Below, in pieces: positions 51,289 to 54,084 of a stretch of DNA of 54,084 nt. The stretch is from Candidatus Rifleibacteriota bacterium (GTDB lineage Bacteria; Muiribacteriota; Ozemobacteria; Ozemobacterales; Ozemobacteraceae). The first letter of the stretch is position 1, and each line of letters begins with the position of its first letter. The stretch is from assembly GCA_015233565.1 (NCBI GenBank), contig JADFXM010000048.1, positions 1 to 54,084 on the forward strand. Direction: 5' to 3'. The position numbers were made by a program, and so were the translations under genes. The notes under the pieces were generated by a model. The model was not told the origin of the DNA. It saw only the letters and a program-made list of their open reading frames with translations, and ran no database searches.

Positions 51289-53496
51289 CTACTTCTTTTT
51301 GGATTTAGCTGCCTCATCTGAATTACTTCCTCGAAATTTACTTTCAATTAATGCTAGTTTCTGTTTCGCTTCCTTGTATCCTGGATTCAGTTTTAATGCT
51401 TCGCGTAGTTCAGAAACTGCTTCCTCCTGTTTCCCAATGAAAAGGTAAAGATTTGCCAAATTAAAATGCAAGTCTGGGTACTTGGAATTTACTTCAAGAT
51501 TCTCTTTATGCATTTCGATCAGAGTTTCGACTTTTTTTATGTAGGTTCGAAGCTTTTCAATTCGCTCCTGAAGATCGTGATAATCAGGCTTTAATTCCAT
51601 AGCCTGGGAGTATGCCTCGAAGGCTTCCGGAAAATGACCGATAATATGCTGGAAACATCCTATTAAATACCAAATTCGAACGCTTTTCTTTCCGATGAAA
51701 GAAAGCTCTTTTATTCCCGCTTCAAAATCATGGATTTCTCCTAAGGAGATGGCGAGATTAATTCTTGCTTCACGGAAATTGGGATTGATTTTAAGTGCTT
51801 TTCTATAGGCTTCGATAGCTTCGGGGACTTTTTCCTGAAGTATATACAAATTTCCAAGGTCATTTAAGAGATCTGGAAAGGATGGCGTTTTCTCAAGTTT
51901 TCCAAGTGCAATACTGACCCCTTTTTCGATCAAAGGGGGATCGGATGTTATTTGACCCAAAAAACCCATCGCTGCATGGTTTGCTGGGTCAAGTTTAATC
52001 GCTTTTTTTAAGACTATTATTGCCTCAGATACATTTCCGTTGATGATAAGAATTTCACCCATCAATTGGTACAACTTGGGAGAATCTTGGCAAAAATATA
52101 GCAAATTTCTTATTTTTGCTTGTGCTTCTTCTTTAAATCCATCTATCAATTGATTTTTGGATTCCTGAAAGAGAATCCCCAGGTTTGATTCTGTTATTTC
52201 AAGAGTTGGGAGCTCTACTGACGGATCAGAGCCGGGACTGTGCATAAAATTTCTTTCTTTCTTTTCTTTGGTATTTGAAAAGAAACGAGAAAGAAGTCCT
52301 TTATCTCCTAATCCGCGGGTGAAATTTTCTTTTAATAGGGATTGGACGATTTGTCTTATTGAAGTACAATAAGGGTCATTCGGAAAAAGCTGAAAGATTG
52401 TCTTTCCATACTCGCGCCCTCTATCAGCCACATTAGGAAGCACTCCACTTACAGGATATTTGTTAATTTTGGGAAGGGATTCGGTTTTGGTGTCTTCCGG
52501 GATTTTTGTCAGAAATACTGAAATCCTGTTCTCGGGAAAATTGAATTTGGAAAGAGCATGAAAATATCTGATACTGTTTTTAATGCTGAGGAAATCAACT
52601 CTTTCAATAAGGAAAAAAGTTAGATCAGAAGCTTCGATTGAGTTGATGATCAGGTTATTTATTCCACCCTCAGTATCGATGATGATGTAATCAAAATGTT
52701 CTTTCAGCGCATTTAACATTTTTATAAAGTCATCGGCTAGAACTTCATCCGCATCGATAATACTTTTTGGACCAGGAAGGACATAAAAATTTTCATCCTG
52801 TTTGATGAGGTAGGAAAACAGTAAATCCTGTTTTATATTGTCATGTTTGATTTCTGAACCGAGGCTACAGACCGATTTTTCAGAATAAATTCCGAGCAAA
52901 AAAGTCGCATCAGCGAAAAAGACATCTAAATCAATGAGAAGTGTTTTTTTTGGGACTTCCTTTGAAAGGATTTGCGCTAACGTAGTTGCAAAAGTTGTTT
53001 TGCCTGCGCCACTGCGAGGGGAAGCGATGGTAATTATCTTATGGGTAGTTTGTTGTCCCGATTTTAATAGGGCAACTGTTTTTTTCGTAGTTTCGCGGAG
53101 TCTAATGCTTAAAGCTTTCATTATTTTTCCGCGAATATTTTTTGATAAGTTGGAATCCCCATTTAAGAGATGTTCATAACTTTCAAATGGGGCTGTCAGT
53201 AACGAACAATTTTGCAAAGCTTTTGCGGTGCCGGAACGGGGGGCTGATCGATCCAAAATAGCCATTTCACCAAAAAAATCTCCATTCTTTAGCAATGCAA
53301 TGGTTTTTGGGGTCATCGAGAAATCCCGAACAATAATTTCTACTTTTCCGGACTCGATCACGAATAAATCTCGGGAGAAATCCCCTTCGTGAAAGATTAT
53401 GTCTCCACGCTTATATTCTACCCGGACAAAGATTTTTTCAACTTCAACTATTTCTTGGTCTGTTAAATCTGAAAAGAGCGAAATATTCTTTAGCAT
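51289..53496 (-). CDS. cNMP-binding / MinD-ParA-like ATPase / TPR fusion
   Basis: A 735-residue protein in three parts. The first (about 1-130) is a cyclic-nucleotide-binding fold with FGEMAILDRSAPRSGTA, the phosphate cassette. The second (about 150-395) is a MinD/ParA-type ATPase with Walker A SPRSGAGKTT (Lys166) and LIDLDVFFADATFLLG; the signature Lys of the deviant Walker box is Arg here. The third (about 430-725) has TPR repeats (for example EAIEAYRKALKINPNFREAR). I infer a nucleotide-regulated positioning or assembly factor. ATG 53496 is chosen because GGAG lies six bases upstream; an in-frame TTG at 53508 would put that site inside the gene. Confidence 0.9.
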   Translation of the reverse strand: MLKNISLFSDLTDQEIVEVEKIFVRVEYKRGDIIFHEGDFSRDLFVIESGKVEIIVRDFSMTPKTIALLKNGDFFGEMAILDRSAPRSGTAKALQNCSLLTAPFESYEHLLNGDSNLSKNIRGKIMKALSIRLRETTKKTVALLKSGQQTTHKIITIASPRSGAGKTTFATTLAQILSKEVPKKTLLIDLDVFFADATFLLGIYSEKSVCSLGSEIKHDNIKQDLLFSYLIKQDENFYVLPGPKSIIDADEVLADDFIKMLNALKEHFDYIIIDTEGGINNLIINSIEASDLTFFLIERVDFLSIKNSIRYFHALSKFNFPENRISVFLTKIPEDTKTESLPKINKYPVSGVLPNVADRGREYGKTIFQLFPNDPYCTSIRQIVQSLLKENFTRGLGDKGLLSRFFSNTKEKKERNFMHSPGSDPSVELPTLEITESNLGILFQESKNQLIDGFKEEAQAKIRNLLYFCQDSPKLYQLMGEILIINGNVSEAIIVLKKAIKLDPANHAAMGFLGQITSDPPLIEKGVSIALGKLEKTPSFPDLLNDLGNLYILQEKVPEAIEAYRKALKINPNFREARINLAISLGEIHDFEAGIKELSFIGKKSVRIWYLIGCFQHIIGHFPEAFEAYSQAMELKPDYHDLQERIEKLRTYIKKVETLIEMHKENLEVNSKYPDLHFNLANLYLFIGKQEEAVSELREALKLNPGYKEAKQKLALIESKFRGSNSDEAAKSKKK

Positions 53497-53803
53497 AGTA
53501 AACTCCAAAAAATTAGGAAAAAATGTAACATCTTAAGAATAAAATTTTTTTTGGCTGATGTTAGAATTGTACAATACCGCATCGCTTGGACAGGCCCAAT
53601 ATGAGTATTCTAATAACTTTCTTAAAAAAATGCTCCTCAATTCAGCCATTTAGGAGAAAATTCTTTTTGCAACAAACATCTTCCATTTCTTTTCAATTTC
53701 TAAACAGCTGGAAGCTGACTTCCGAGTGAAAAAGTGATAATTTCCTAATATTTATCATAGAGTTCAACCAAAAAAATGTCAATCTTAAAATTTGAACTAT
53801 CGA

Positions 53804-53946
53804 CAGCGAAAAAGAGCAAAAATACTTGACTTATAAACGAACCAACGCAAGTGCAGAAAATTTGAAAAAAAAATAATTTTTCGCGAATTTTTTTTGAATT
53901 ATATGGATAATTGCCAATGTAAATATGAATTTACTCTTTGTCGCTG
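53804..53946 (+). mobile_element. Intact miniature transposon with 8-bp target duplication
   Basis: A 143-bp element with inverted ends CAGCGAAAAAGAGCAAAA (53804-53821) and ATTTACTCTTTGTCGCTG (53929-53946). Perfect direct repeats ACTATCGA flank it (53796-53803 and 53947-53954). It is the empty-site homologue of the element at 23156-23517. It encodes nothing. The rest of 53509-54084 has a GGAAG/CTTCC hairpin (53710-53723) and no gene that I can support. Confidence 0.8.
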
Positions 53947-54084
53947 ACTATCGAATACAGGGAAGATGTGAAAAAATTGATTTTTTAAGGTTACTAAAGA
54001 AATTTCCTACTACCCAAAAAAAGTAATAGTAAAAAGACTCTTTCTATTTCTTTATTTTCCTAAAACCTCCATTTCTCCCTGAAG

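Noticed and set aside
54050..54084. Possible C-terminus of a minus-strand gene entering from the right edge
   Set aside because: Only about ten codons are visible before a stop, too few to support a gene.
1..54084. tRNA, rRNA or CRISPR arrays
   Set aside because: No tRNA-like TTCGA arms outside coding genes, no rRNA-like conserved blocks and no regularly spaced repeats were seen.

Overview
The window is AT-rich (roughly 38% G+C by eye) and gene-dense. It looks like a chromosomal segment of a Gram-negative-type, probably anaerobic or fermentative bacterium. Reasons: separate secD and secF, a TatC, a butyryl-CoA-dehydrogenase/Etf cluster whose EtfA carries a 2[4Fe-4S] ferredoxin domain, a phosphate butyryltransferase-like enzyme, and many receiver and PP2C/SpoIIE-type phosphatase proteins. 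HEAT-repeat and TPR fusion proteins suggest a deep-branching, mostly uncultured lineage. I cannot name the phylum from sequence alone. No rRNA, tRNA, CRISPR array, phage or complete insertion sequence was seen.

Layout. 1-1.5 kb: the tail of an unidentified gene, an inverted-repeat region, and an internally deleted prolyl oligopeptidase of higher G+C. 1.7-8.5 kb: two overlapping, paralogous membrane sensor phosphatases (HAMP plus PP2C), a transposon-like repeat and a receiver-only regulator. 8.5-15.1 kb: tatC, two large HEAT-repeat proteins back to back and a small membrane protein. 15.1-18.3 kb (minus): dtd and secD-secF with a clear promoter and terminator. 18.8-22.6 kb (plus): cinA, thpR, a diacylglycerol-glycosyltransferase-like enzyme and an unknown membrane protein. 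22.7-24.3 kb (minus): small unknown proteins and a nested miniature transposon. 24.4-30 kb: receiver-phosphatase, FmdB-like zinc ribbon, a COG2403 GTPase, a CheY-like protein, a SAM hydroxide adenosyltransferase and a glycine-rich RRM protein. 30.6-38.7 kb: phosphohexomutase, polysaccharide deacetylase, HAD phosphatase, and a duplicated two-gene module of a secreted SH3b-M23 peptidase plus a secreted beta-propeller. 39-48.7 kb (plus): UDP-glucuronate decarboxylase-like, hpt, MBL hydrolase, acyl-CoA dehydrogenase, etfB, ferredoxin-etfA, a second acyl-CoA dehydrogenase, ptb, a PocR-domain protein and a degenerate amidohydrolase. 49-53.5 kb (minus): a cNMP/ParA-like/TPR fusion, mntH and a tandem universal stress protein.

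How the genes may work together. Three PP2C phosphatases and two free receivers point to partner-switching or phosphorelay signalling. The 41-46.6 kb cluster fits flavin-based electron bifurcation coupled to enoyl-CoA reduction and acyl-phosphate formation. The envelope genes (deacetylase, sugar mutase, sugar-nucleotide enzyme, M23 peptidases, GT28 glycosyltransferase) fit surface polysaccharide and peptidoglycan work.

The strongest unexplained signals are these. (1) A miniature transposon family with about 18-bp inverted ends and 8-bp target duplications, one copy carrying a second element inside it. (2) A 125-bp structured intergenic repeat present twice without gaps. (3) The duplicated M23/propeller module with a ten-base G tract in one copy. 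(4) Several enzymes missing a catalytic residue: a PP2C, CinA, an acyl-CoA dehydrogenase and an amidohydrolase.
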